A stretch of 39,406 nucleotides of DNA, from contig CAZNJT010000003.1 of NCBI GenBank assembly GCA_964573475.1, forward strand, positions 1 to 39,406, written 5' to 3'. The stretch comes from CAVZKK01 sp964573475 (lineage in GTDB: Archaea; Thermoproteota; Bathyarchaeia; Bathyarchaeales; Bathycorpusculaceae). The translations under genes and the position numbers were made by a program. Under the pieces are notes generated by a model. The model was not told the origin of the DNA and did no database searches. It saw nothing but the letters and a program-made list of their open reading frames with translations. Shown in pieces: positions 32,852-39,406 of the stretch. Each line of letters starts with the position of its first letter. The stretch's first letter is position 1.

Positions 32852-33462
32852 GTTCCTCCCTTGGTTTCTTCAACAGTTTTGCTCTTCGCTTTTGTTTTCT
32901 TTGCTTTCGGCTTCCTTTCCTTTTTGACTTCTTCCGCTTTTTCTTCTGCCTTTTCAGCGGTTGGCTTTTCAACTGCTTTTTTCTTTCTTCTTTTTGGTTT
33001 CTTTTCTGGAAGCTTCTCCTCGACGACTTCTTCTTTTATCTCCACAACTTCTTTTGGAGGCTTCTCTGCAACTTCTTCCACTTTCCTGCGGGCTACTTTT
33101 TTCCTTTCTAAAATTTTCTTTCGCCATTTATCGTCAAGGTTTAGGCGTGTAATCATAACTTTTGAGGGGTGCATGGGAACGAATATTGTGGTTCCATCAA
33201 CTTTTTCTCTCGTTAAGCCTTCAACGTAAATTCTGTATTTTTTCCTGTCTATGCGCGCAATTTTTCCTTCGAATCCTTTTCGGTCACCTCGCATGATGCG
33301 AACTGAGTCGCCGCTTCTGACGGGAAGGGTTTTCACTCCATGTGAGGCTCTCAGTTCTGGTGAGAGAGGTGCAGCAAAAAGTCTGTAGCGTATGTGGTCT
33401 GGTGCTTGGTAGAGCATTTTTCTTTGTTTTGTTGGTTTTGTTACTGGTTTTATTGCTTGCAT
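32848..33462 (-). CDS. rpl24: Ribosomal protein uL24 with long charged tail
   Basis: The 204-residue protein has a normal archaeal uL24 core in its first 115 residues (KMLYQAPDHIRYRLFAAPLS and KTLPVRSGDSVRIMRGDRKGFEGKI, the KOW motif). A Lys/Glu/Ala-rich tail of about 85 residues follows, almost doubling the length. The ATG at 33462 has AGGTGA five bases upstream; a GTG at 33471 immediately after the uL14 stop is an alternative. Low-complexity tails can be assembly-sensitive, but the frame is intact here. Confidence 0.94.
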   Translation of the reverse strand: MQAIKPVTKPTKQRKMLYQAPDHIRYRLFAAPLSPELRASHGVKTLPVRSGDSVRIMRGDRKGFEGKIARIDRKKYRIYVEGLTREKVDGTTIFVPMHPSKVMITRLNLDDKWRKKILERKKVARRKVEEVAEKPPKEVVEIKEEVVEEKLPEKKPKRRKKKAVEKPTAEKAEEKAEEVKKERKPKAKKTKAKSKTVEETKGGT

Positions 33463-33471
33463 GGGCTTCAC

Positions 33472-33912
33472 CTATATTATTATACTGGAGGCGCTTGCTA
33501 TTCTCGGCCATCTTTCAGCAGCCTCTTTTGCTACGGGTCCACGTATTTCTGAGCCTTTCATTTCCCCTTCTGGAGTTATTATTACTGCTGCGTTGTCTTC
33601 GAATTGAATCCAGATACCTTCAGCCCTTCTATATGGTTTTCTTTGTCTGACGATGACTGCTTGAAAGATTTTCTTCCTCATGTCTGGTGTTCCATGTCTG
33701 ACAGAGATTGTTATTCTGTCGCCTACTGCAGCCTTTGGATAGCGTCGCAACCTTCCCTTGTAGCCCATAACTTGAATTAATCTCAGTTCTCTAGCTCCGC
33801 TGTTGTCAGCGCACTTTAACATTGAGGGCGGTTGTAAACCCCTTGAGATTTTTGGTCTTTGTCCAATCATTCCCTTTGCAACTAATGCTCTATGTTTTGC
33901 TTTTGCTGCCAT
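33472..33912 (-). CDS. rpl14: Ribosomal protein uL14
   Basis: The 146-residue protein carries the uL14 signature ADNSGARELRLIQVMG and the core AAVGDRITISVRHG, KKIFQAVIVRQRKPYRR and GSEIRGPVAKEAAERWPRIAS. It sits at the intersubunit face of the large subunit. The start ATG follows GAGGAGAAG. The stop is followed by the uL24 ribosome binding site. Confidence 0.96.
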   Translation of the reverse strand: MAAKAKHRALVAKGMIGQRPKISRGLQPPSMLKCADNSGARELRLIQVMGYKGRLRRYPKAAVGDRITISVRHGTPDMRKKIFQAVIVRQRKPYRRAEGIWIQFEDNAAVIITPEGEMKGSEIRGPVAKEAAERWPRIASASSIII

Positions 33913-33913
33913 C

Positions 33914-34231
33914 CTACTTCTCCTCTAGTTTTTCAACAACGACAAATGACACAGTTTTGCTTACTGGTCGGCACTCCGCTATTATTACTCGATCTCCCTC
34001 TTCCGCATCTATGCAAGGTGGGTTATGGGAAGGAATGTGGCTGTGTCTCCTTTCATACCTTATGAACTTTGGAACATAGTGTAAGTAATCACGTTTAACT
34101 ATGACTGTTTTATCCATTTTTGCGCTGACGACTGATCCCTCTAATACACGACCTCTTACTGGGAGGTCCCCGTGGAAGGGACAATTTCTATCATTACAAG
34201 TTTTCTTAGGCTTTTTAAAAGTCAGCGACAT
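33914..34231 (-). CDS. rps17: Ribosomal protein uS17
   Basis: The 105-residue protein has the archaeal N-terminus CNDRNCPFHGDLPVRGR and the uS17 core VVSAKMDKTVIVKRDYLHYVPKFIRYERRHSHI, followed by GDRVIIAECRPVSKTVSF. The ATG at 34231 overlaps the p29 stop as TGATG. It belongs to the small subunit and binds 16S rRNA helix 11. Confidence 0.96.
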   Translation of the reverse strand: MSLTFKKPKKTCNDRNCPFHGDLPVRGRVLEGSVVSAKMDKTVIVKRDYLHYVPKFIRYERRHSHIPSHNPPCIDAEEGDRVIIAECRPVSKTVSFVVVEKLEEK

Positions 34232-34512
34232 CACCACAGTCTCCTAACATGCTTTTTGAGGCGGTCTTCCGGTCTTCCTACAAGAATTTTACCGTCAATT
34301 TCAACAATTGTTCCATCAGAAAACTTAAAATGGAAAACCGCGGAGTCTTTTACGACTATTTTTCTTTTTCCTTCATGTAAGATTGTGAGGGTGTTTCGCG
34401 TTTCATCTATTATTTTGCCGGATATTCCAACATAACCGGGATGCGTGCTTTTGGAAACTTCGGCTTCGGTTCCGATGAATTCGTAGCGGATTACATCTGG
34501 CGTCACTTTCAT
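34231..34512 (-). CDS. rnp1: RNase P protein component 1 (p29, Rpp29 family)
   Basis: The 93-residue protein has the Sm-like fold of archaeal p29: DVIRYEFIGTEAEVSKSTHPGYVGISGKIIDETRNTL and VGRPEDRLKKHVRRLW. It binds the RNase P RNA and helps 5' processing of tRNA. Its place between uL29 and uS17 is standard in archaea and supports the call. The start overlaps the uL29 stop as ATGA. Confidence 0.95.
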   Translation of the reverse strand: MKVTPDVIRYEFIGTEAEVSKSTHPGYVGISGKIIDETRNTLTILHEGKRKIVVKDSAVFHFKFSDGTIVEIDGKILVGRPEDRLKKHVRRLW

Positions 34513-34748
34513 TTCTTTTTCTTCTCCTCAGTCTTCGTTTTTCGCGATTCAATTTTTTGCTCGTTCTCTATGGTCAGTATGCGGGCAATTGTTTTTCGCA
34601 GTTCTTTTATTCTGGATGGGTTTTCTATAGCGCCGCCTGCGTTAATCATAGTTTTTAGTCTTACGAGTTCTGTTCTAAGCTCGCCGAGTTTTTTCTTTCG
34701 TTCTTCTTGGGGCATATCCCTTATTTCTTTGACTCGCAGTATTGGCAT
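34509..34748 (-). CDS. rpl29: Ribosomal protein uL29
   Basis: The 79-residue helical protein has the uL29 features ILRVKEIRDMPQEERKKKLGELRTELVRLKTMI and RIKELRKTIARILTIENE, ending in a Lys-rich tail. It lines the peptide exit tunnel region. It begins directly after the uS3 stop. Confidence 0.95.
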   Translation of the reverse strand: MPILRVKEIRDMPQEERKKKLGELRTELVRLKTMINAGGAIENPSRIKELRKTIARILTIENEQKIESRKTKTEEKKKK

Positions 34749-35435
34749 CTACTCGGCTTCCTCCTTTTCTTCTTTTGTTCCTTCAGTTTTTTCTTCCTTT
34801 GCTTTCAATGTTTCTTCAGTTTTTTCCTCTTCCGGTGGAATAGGTTCGATTATTTGGATTTTGTCTGGAAAAACTGCGTCTGGAGGCATTATCCTAACTC
34901 TTACACCGAATATGCCTGGTTTTAGTTGAACGTGAACTTCGGCTTTTCGCATGTATTTTAGTGCTGGTTCTCCGCATCTTGCCAAATATCCAGCACGGAA
35001 CTTCTCAAATCTTGCCCTTTCGGTTCTCAACTTACCACTTATGACTATTTCTGCGCCTAGGGCTCCGGCATCCATAACTTGGTTTAAAGCCCAAAAACCA
35101 GCGCGTCTGAAATGTATGCCCCTTTGTAAGGCTGAAGCAATACGTGAAGCAACAACATAAGCATTTAATTCTGGAATTTCAATTTCGGAAACAGAAATTT
35201 GCGGGTTTGAAACTTTAAATTTTTCTTCTAAAATACTTGCAAGTTCTTTTATGCTTTCTCCACCACGTCCTATTACCAAGCCGGGACGCATAGCATAGAT
35301 TACCATGTGGGTTCCCAACGGAGTTTTTGATATTGTTACTCCGCCATATCCAGCTCTTTCAAGTTTTTTTTGTAGAAACTCGTCGATTTCCGTTTTCTTT
35401 ATGGATTCTGTTATAAAATGTTTGACGACAGACAT
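34749..35435 (-). CDS. rps3: Ribosomal protein uS3 with acidic tail
   Basis: The 228-residue protein has the KH domain (GLVIGRGGESIKELASILEEKFKVSNPQISV) and the C-terminal domain (LRTERARFEKFRAGYLARCG and VQLKPGIFGVRVRIMPPD). The last ~33 residues are Glu/Lys-rich. It helps mRNA entry. Its ATG overlaps the uL22 stop by one base (TAATG). Confidence 0.96.
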   Translation of the reverse strand: MSVVKHFITESIKKTEIDEFLQKKLERAGYGGVTISKTPLGTHMVIYAMRPGLVIGRGGESIKELASILEEKFKVSNPQISVSEIEIPELNAYVVASRIASALQRGIHFRRAGFWALNQVMDAGALGAEIVISGKLRTERARFEKFRAGYLARCGEPALKYMRKAEVHVQLKPGIFGVRVRIMPPDAVFPDKIQIIEPIPPEEEKTEETLKAKEEKTEGTKEEKEEAE

Positions 35436-35983
35436 TATGCTTCTTCCCCTGTTTCTGGTCGTTCTTCTAGAACTATTTCAATGTGGCATAGGGTTTCAAA
35501 ATTTGGTGTGGTTCTTCCTTGGGCTCTTGGAGTGTATCGCTTAATCTTCATTCCCGGATATGCAGATGCATGAATAATGCGGAGTCTTTCTGTGTCTAAG
35601 CCTTTGTATTCGGCGTTGGCTTCTGCTCCCTCTATTACTTTTAATATTTGTTCTGATGCTTTTACTGGGTATCTACCCGCATAAGCCTTTTCCAATCCGT
35701 GGCGGTGTCCAGCCTTCTTTTTGAATCTTGTGAAGGGAACAGCTCGCTTTTTAGCCATAACATCTCTAAGGTATTGTTTTGCTTGGCTGAGCATCATTCC
35801 CTTAATTGTTTTACATATTTCTCTTGCTGATTTATGGGATACTCTAACTTCTCGTCCGCTTGCTTTCACGGTTTTTTCAGGGTCTAATTCCTCTTCCGTT
35901 ATAGAGTATCCCCATTTTGGCACTTTATGGTCTCTCCAACTGTGCAATTGAACAGCGTTATAGCGATTTATATTGTTTTCCAT
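35435..35983 (-). CDS. rpl22: Ribosomal protein uL22
   Basis: The 182-residue protein has the uL22 core KTVKASGREVRVSHKSAREICKTIKGMML and the C-terminal loop IKRYTPRAQGRTTPNFETLCHIEIVL, whose hairpin lines the exit tunnel. About 35 residues precede the core. The start is ATG 35983; GTG 36004 and an open stretch further upstream without a normal start codon are alternatives. It is the first gene of the operon here; uS19, usually upstream, is absent. Confidence 0.93.
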   Translation of the reverse strand: MENNINRYNAVQLHSWRDHKVPKWGYSITEEELDPEKTVKASGREVRVSHKSAREICKTIKGMMLSQAKQYLRDVMAKKRAVPFTRFKKKAGHRHGLEKAYAGRYPVKASEQILKVIEGAEANAEYKGLDTERLRIIHASAYPGMKIKRYTPRAQGRTTPNFETLCHIEIVLEERPETGEEA

Positions 35984-36004
35984 AATTCTTACTGATTTCC
36001 ACAC

Positions 36005-36324
36005 TCGCCGTTTCCGTTTTGTGGGTAGTTTCAGCCACTTTCAGTTGGAACTCGCCCGTTTTTCTGTTTGTAATATGGCTTGTTCAATGTGTATGTAAAT
36101 CTCCGTGTTTAGAAGGCTTTTTGTGTCCAAGCAACCTCTTAACATAGTAGGGAGCCTTAAGAAAGAGACTAATATCCTCACACAAGATTTACCCAAAACA
36201 TCAAGAGTTTACGGAGAAGATAAACAGGCTGGATGAAAAAAGGGTTTGGCGAAAATATTAAAAGACTCAGCTTTCCAGCACAAACAAAAGTCTACTTGTT
36301 TTGAAAAAACGGTATTTTTCCTAA
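36005..36324. other. 320-base intergenic gap upstream of the ribosomal operon
   Basis: No gene is supported on either strand. An AT-rich CATATTACAA near 36065-36075 (minus strand) is the only TATA-like candidate for the operon promoter, and would give a leader of about 60 bases before uL22. No clear terminator or repeat is seen. The lost uS19-uL2 end of the standard operon would lie here. Confidence 0.3.
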
Positions 36325-36657
36325 TTAGCCCATAACGATGTTTAAAACCAGTCCTAAAATCTTGTCCCTCATACTTGACAGAGTTTTCGCAGTTTCACTT
36401 CCCTTTTCGCTCAGCACATACATCTTTTTTCTCTGAGCACAGTCTCCTCTAATTAGCCCATCTCTTTCAAGGTGATACAAACATGAGTAAACCGTACCCG
36501 TGCTGATAAGCGTATCAAACCGTTTATGAATGTAGGAAATGACATCATAACCGTTAAACGAACCGTTCCTCAACTTCAACAAAATCAATACGTCCAGAAA
36601 ATTCGTGACAACCCTTCTATTCATTTTCATCAGAATCTCAGATTCCAAATCTAACAC
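36325..36657 (-). CDS. PadR-family transcriptional regulator
   Basis: The 110-residue protein has a PadR-type winged helix: FLDVLILLKLRNGSFNGYDVISYIHKRF, then STGTVYSCLYHLERDGLIRGD (recognition helix) and the wing KKMYVLSEKGSETAKTL. PadR proteins repress transport and stress genes until a ligand binds. The C-terminal part is short, so dimerisation would rest on a single helix. The start may be GTG 36657, or ATG 36630 or 36624. Palindromic sites lie between its TATA (36688-36697) and its start. The gene it controls is unknown; the nearest is the divergent secreted peptide. Confidence 0.85.
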   Translation of the reverse strand: MLDLESEILMKMNRRVVTNFLDVLILLKLRNGSFNGYDVISYIHKRFDTLISTGTVYSCLYHLERDGLIRGDCAQRKKMYVLSEKGSETAKTLSSMRDKILGLVLNIVMG

Positions 36658-36660
36658 GCC

Positions 36661-36681
36661 TCTAGAAACTACTTCTAGAAG
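36661..36681. promoter_or_regulatory. Putative PadR operator, two TCTAGAA elements
   Basis: TCTAGAAACTAC at 36661 is followed by the perfect 10-bp palindrome CTTCTAGAAG at 36672-36681. They lie between the PadR TATA-like AAGTTATATGC and its start, where a bound repressor blocks transcription. Autoregulation is inferred. Confidence 0.5.
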
Positions 36682-36758
36682 CTAATTGCATATAACTTTT
36701 TTTCTTTTCATCTACAAATGTTATTTTCTGGCGTAAAAAACAAAAAGGGGGTGAGAAA

Positions 36759-36953
36759 TTGAACATGAAAGTTTTGTTCCTACTGGCTCTGACACTTCTA
36801 GCTGCAATTTCGACAATTGCCACAGTAGCTGTGACGTTGAAAATTCTGACACCAGCTTCGTTGAGCATAACAACAACCATAGCACTAACTACAAGCTCTG
36901 GAAAGATCCAGCCTGCAGGCGACCCTGTTGACGATCCGGTCTTCCCTTGCTGA
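36759..36953 (+). CDS. Short secreted or membrane-anchored peptide, 64 aa
   Basis: A 64-residue (62 from the ATG at 36765) peptide starts with a Lys and a long hydrophobic segment (VLFLLALTLLAAISTIATVAV), a signal-like or anchor-like N-terminus, followed by a Thr/Ser-rich stretch and an acidic, proline-rich end, GDPVDDPVFPC, with a terminal Cys. A very strong GGGGGTGAG ribosome binding site precedes it, four bases before a TTG at 36759 or ten before the ATG. No family is recognised. It lies between PadR (divergent) and an Lrp-like regulator (46 bases downstream). It could be a secreted peptide or small membrane regulator; I cannot assign a role. Confidence 0.6.
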   Translation: MNMKVLFLLALTLLAAISTIATVAVTLKILTPASLSITTTIALTTSSGKIQPAGDPVDDPVFPC

Positions 36954-36999
36954 AAAACTGAAAATTTAAAGAAGACATATTACTAATGGTATTAGGGAC

Positions 37000-38139
37000 T
37001 TGCAACCTTTGCCGATTAGGAATATTAATCTCAGCCTATCTGATCTAAGAATTTTAGAAGACTTGGCAATTTATGGGCCTAGAAATGTATCAGAAGTTGC
37101 TAGGAAACTAAGCATACCTGCAGAAACTTTGCGTAAAAAGCTGAAACGCCTTCGCTCCCAAATTTTTTTAAGAACTCACGTAAATATTTACCATACTAAT
37201 TTAGGACTCAAGAAAGCTGTTGTCTTGGCTGAAGCGATTCCTGGGTATGAAGATTTACTCTTCAATTGCCTAAAACAAAATGGATTCTGGTTTGCTATTG
37301 CAAGATGTTATGGTATGTTTGAAGGTTGCGTTAGTGTCTTTACGATTCCAAAAGATTACCTCAGTGAATTCGAGCAATTTCTCAACCGGATAAAAAGATT
37401 AGGCGTGGCTAAAAGTGTTGAGGTTTTTTGGTCCACCTGTTTCCACTCGGTTAATTCAAGGAGTATGTGGTTTAACAAGCAACTGGGATACTGGAACTTT
37501 CAGTGGGATAACTGGATTGAGGAGATCAAAAATGAGCAAACAAAATTACCCTACACGCTAGTTGATCCAAAAGATTTCCCCATTCTAGGGGACGAAATCG
37601 ACATATTAATGTTAAAGGAGTTGGAAAAGGACGCAACGATTAAGATAATCAGATTAGCGGAAATGCTTAAAATATCTCCCCAACTGGCTCGATATCATTT
37701 TCACGAACATCTCGTCGGAAGAGGTTTAATTGAAAGCTTTGAGGTTACAGCCTTTCATTTCGGTAGAGAAACCTCAGATTTTTACTTTTTCATCTTTAGC
37801 TTCGATAATCATGAAAAGCTTGCAAAGTTCGCATCCTCACTTTTAGACAAACCAATCGCAAAGGCTCTTGGCAAAATCCTAGGCAAAAATGCCCTATATG
37901 GATACATCTATCTTCCAAGATCAGAGTTTAGAAACTTCTTAAAAGCCTTATCAAAGCTTGTTAAAACTGGTTTTCTGGACAGCTACCGCTACGTAATTCA
38001 GGACCTTGAAAACTCTTCACGCCAAACCATTTCATATGAGTATTTTAAGAACGGATCGTGGATCTATGATCATAAGAAACATATGGAAAACCTTCAAAAT
38101 ATGGTGAGAAACGTTAGGTTGGAGAACGTCGAGGTATAA
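37000..38139 (+). CDS. Lrp/AsnC-like regulator with two HTH modules
   Basis: The 379-residue protein has a winged-helix module at residues 10-55 (LSDLRILEDLAIYGPRNVSEVARKLSIPAETLRKKLKRL), an intervening effector-like region, then a second HTH at about 205-245 (EIDILMLKELEKDATIKIIRLAEMLKISPQLARYHFHEHL) with its own C-terminal region. Two Lrp-like units appear fused, so one chain might bind two half-sites. The TTG start at 37000 may be leaderless, following AAATTTAAA at about 36963. The target is unknown; it is downstream of the secreted peptide on the same strand. Confidence 0.8.
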   Translation: MQPLPIRNINLSLSDLRILEDLAIYGPRNVSEVARKLSIPAETLRKKLKRLRSQIFLRTHVNIYHTNLGLKKAVVLAEAIPGYEDLLFNCLKQNGFWFAIARCYGMFEGCVSVFTIPKDYLSEFEQFLNRIKRLGVAKSVEVFWSTCFHSVNSRSMWFNKQLGYWNFQWDNWIEEIKNEQTKLPYTLVDPKDFPILGDEIDILMLKELEKDATIKIIRLAEMLKISPQLARYHFHEHLVGRGLIESFEVTAFHFGRETSDFYFFIFSFDNHEKLAKFASSLLDKPIAKALGKILGKNALYGYIYLPRSEFRNFLKALSKLVKTGFLDSYRYVIQDLENSSRQTISYEYFKNGSWIYDHKKHMENLQNMVRNVRLENVEV

Positions 38140-38148
38140 GGTCACCTT

Positions 38149-38307
38149 TTACTCTTCGGTGACTGTTACCTTCTCAACTTCCTTTAGCCATGGAATCCTA
38201 GTTGGCTCCTCAGAAAGCTCATTTAGAATTTCTTTCTCAATTTCCTCGTTAGCCACTTCAGCGCTCTCTTCAACAAGAGAAATAACAATTACAGCTTTCT
38301 TAACCAC
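38149..38307 (-). CDS. Small conserved-looking protein, 52 aa
   Basis: A minus-strand frame encodes 52 residues: VKKAVIVISLVEES at the start, an acidic helix (VANEEIEKEILNELSEE), IPWLKEVEKVTV and a final EE. It has a beta-strand/helix pattern and a normal composition. The start GTG 38307 follows AGAGGTGG by five bases; an earlier GTG at 38316 is buried in that site. A GGTATAAATA box at 38359-38368 predicts a transcription start near 38337. The opposite strand is Ser/Thr/Phe-rich noise. Function unknown; it converges with the Lrp-like gene. Confidence 0.65.
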   Translation of the reverse strand: MVKKAVIVISLVEESAEVANEEIEKEILNELSEEPTRIPWLKEVEKVTVTEE

Positions 38308-38358
38308 ATTTTCCACCTCTGCGTATCTAAACTTATTATAGAAAAGGACAATTTCTAC

Positions 38359-38368
38359 TATTTATACC
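38359..38368 (-). promoter_or_regulatory. TATA box of the 52-aa gene
   Basis: The minus strand reads GGTATAAATA, identical in its first nine bases to the box before the FMN reductase at 2477-2485. It is centred about 56 bases before the GTG, giving a leader of roughly 30 bases that contains the AGAGGTGG site. Confidence 0.45.
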
Positions 38369-38485
38369 ATTAGTCAATTTCATGCGAAATTTAAAGCCCA
38401 TTCTGAAGAGGAACTCCTATTTTAACGGAAGGTTTCTCTGTTCAGCCCGTCAGCCAATCCTCGCAGAACTGAAACATAGTGTCGT

Positions 38486-39055
38486 TCAATTATCGCTTTC
38501 GCCAGATAGTGTATGGACATTGACTTCAAATATGTTTCCTTTCCATGTTTGTGGGCGATATAATGGATGGGCTAGGCAGAAGTTTTCACCTTCTAAGAGT
38601 TTTTGTTTATCCCATGTTGGTGGTTTTGCTTTTTCGGTTGTTGGCATCCACATAAGATATATGCTAAAGACTCGTCTTTTGTGCTTCGTTTTGTGTGTTA
38701 CCTTGATTGAGTCAACGAGTTCAAAGCCTAACTTTTCTATTTGCCACTTTTTAAACCACGGACTCCAATGGTTTTCTAAGGCTATCGTTGCGAAGCCAGC
38801 GATATCCTTTTCACTTTTCATCATGTCTTCTACGAGCAATTTCCCAAAATTGTGTTTCTTCGCTTTTCTTAAAATCCAGACACAATTCATGACAATCACA
38901 TTATCACCCTTTATCGGGTAACCAGACACTTCCGCAGGTGCATACTCGATTTGACCAACAATCTCGCCATTAAAAATCAAGAGTTTCTTATGAAATCCCT
39001 TTGGGATGGCATTCTTCAAGTATTCTTGTCTGTTACCATATTTCCTGAATGGCAT
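38486..39055 (-). CDS. GNAT-family N-acetyltransferase
   Basis: The 189-residue protein looks like a GNAT enzyme: GEIVGQIEYAPA (beta strands 2-4), NVIVMNCVWILRKAKKHNFGKLLVEDMM with the acetyl-CoA loop RKAKKHNFGKLL, and FATIALENHWSPWFKKWQIEKLGFELVD near the C-terminus. The acceptor is unknown. ATG 39055 is used, but the same frame continues upstream for about 30 codons with protein-like sequence (KYLYRCLAPMP directly before the Met) and meets a stop without any ATG, GTG or TTG. The true start may therefore be non-canonical or disturbed. Confidence 0.8.
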   Translation of the reverse strand: MPFRKYGNRQEYLKNAIPKGFHKKLLIFNGEIVGQIEYAPAEVSGYPIKGDNVIVMNCVWILRKAKKHNFGKLLVEDMMKSEKDIAGFATIALENHWSPWFKKWQIEKLGFELVDSIKVTHKTKHKRRVFSIYLMWMPTTEKAKPPTWDKQKLLEGENFCLAHPLYRPQTWKGNIFEVNVHTLSGESDN

Positions 39056-39332
39056 CGGTGCTAGGCATCTGTAAAGGTATTTTTCGTATTTGTCGTTCTG
39101 GGTTATGTCTATAATCTTGGGTTGTAACGTTGATTACACCTTTGTTAACGAATAATATAGCGCAAATATTTTAGTTTTTGAATTTTGGCTTGTAAAAAAT
39201 AGGATTACTTCATAGCTTGCTAGAAAATATTTTCCATTTAAAAGATTAGTGGATAACTTTAGACAATTATTACGATGCATTTATGTTTAACTGTAAATTT
39301 AGGTATTCCAAGTTGAAAGCGAGCGTGAAAAA

Positions 39333-39406
39333 ATGACTGCTAAAAACGGCTATATTACCATGTTGCATGGTGCTGGCGGAACCGTCATGCACGATTTAGT
39401 TAAGAA
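39333..39406 (+). CDS. hypE: Hydrogenase maturation protein HypE, 3' cut by window edge
   Basis: Only the first 24 codons are present. They encode YITMLHGAGGTVMHDLV, the N-terminal signature of HypE, which dehydrates a thiocarboxamide on its C-terminal Cys to make the cyanide ligand of NiFe hydrogenases. GCGTGA lies a few bases before the ATG. This would serve the hydrogenase at 6987-9265. Upstream, an AT-rich region includes the 12-bp palindrome GAAAATATTTTC at 39224-39235. Confidence 0.85.
   Translation, partial: MTAKNGYITMLHGAGGTVMHDLVK

Noticed and set aside
36662..36880. Minus-strand frame opposite the secreted peptide
   Set aside because: The plus-strand peptide has a strong ribosome binding site and the minus frame has none; it is antisense to it and crosses the PadR promoter.
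39224..39235. Perfect palindrome GAAAATATTTTC before hypE
   Set aside because: Very AT-rich and single-copy here; it could arise by chance, so I do not call it an operator.
1..39406. CRISPR arrays, insertion sequences or integrated elements
   Set aside because: I saw no regularly spaced repeats, transposase or integrase genes, or att-like repeat at the tRNA-Cys 3' end.

Overview
This window is archaeal. It carries the archaeal/eukaryal-type ribosomal proteins eS4, eL19, eL32 and eL34, RNase P subunit p29, an archaeal SecY and DUF106 insertase, an ATP-dependent DNA ligase, TATA-box promoters and frequent GTG/TTG starts. The hydrogenase, the many winged-helix regulators and the overall gene style fit an uncultivated anaerobic lineage such as Bathyarchaeia. 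That placement is inference; no rRNA gene is present to settle it.

Region by region: 1-4740 holds a rubredoxin-like C-terminus, a tiny conserved-looking gene, a CDF zinc exporter divergent from a two-domain universal stress protein, an NADPH-FMN reductase, a membrane protein with a His-rich motif, and a cytoplasmic HtrA-type protease. 4806-6356 holds two divergent regulators separated by three copies of a near-palindromic operator. 6367-12910 is a redox and metal island: two ferritin-like proteins flank a two-subunit NiFe hydrogenase, an unusual ferredoxin, a copper P-type ATPase with an N-terminal YHS domain, a free HMA copper chaperone and a free YHS protein. 13023-16391 carries tRNA-Cys, an E1-like adenylyltransferase, DNA ligase and a TPR-like protein. 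16538-18916 holds an amidohydrolase, an ECF transporter S component and an AIR-synthase/HypE-like protein. 18862-23464 is a cell-surface or lipid-modification cluster with two glycosyltransferases, a methyltransferase, a radical SAM enzyme and small membrane proteins.

23627-35983 is a compact minus-strand operon in the order uL22-uS3-uL29-p29-uS17-uL14-uL24-eS4-uL5-uS14-uS8-uL6-eL32-eL19-uL18-uS5-uL30-Hsp20-uL15-SecY-DUF106-eL34-Cmk, with many ATGA, GTGA and TAATG junctions. An alpha-crystallin gene is inserted between uL30 and uL15. No adenylate kinase lies between SecY and DUF106, and the operon starts at uL22, so uL3-uL4-uL23-uL2-uS19 are not adjacent.

36325-39406 holds a PadR regulator with a palindrome in its promoter, a short secreted peptide, a two-module Lrp-like regulator, another tiny gene, a GNAT acetyltransferase whose likely N-terminus has no normal start codon, and the first codons of hypE. 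HypE matures NiFe hydrogenases, so it links the right end of the window to the hydrogenase at 6987-9265.
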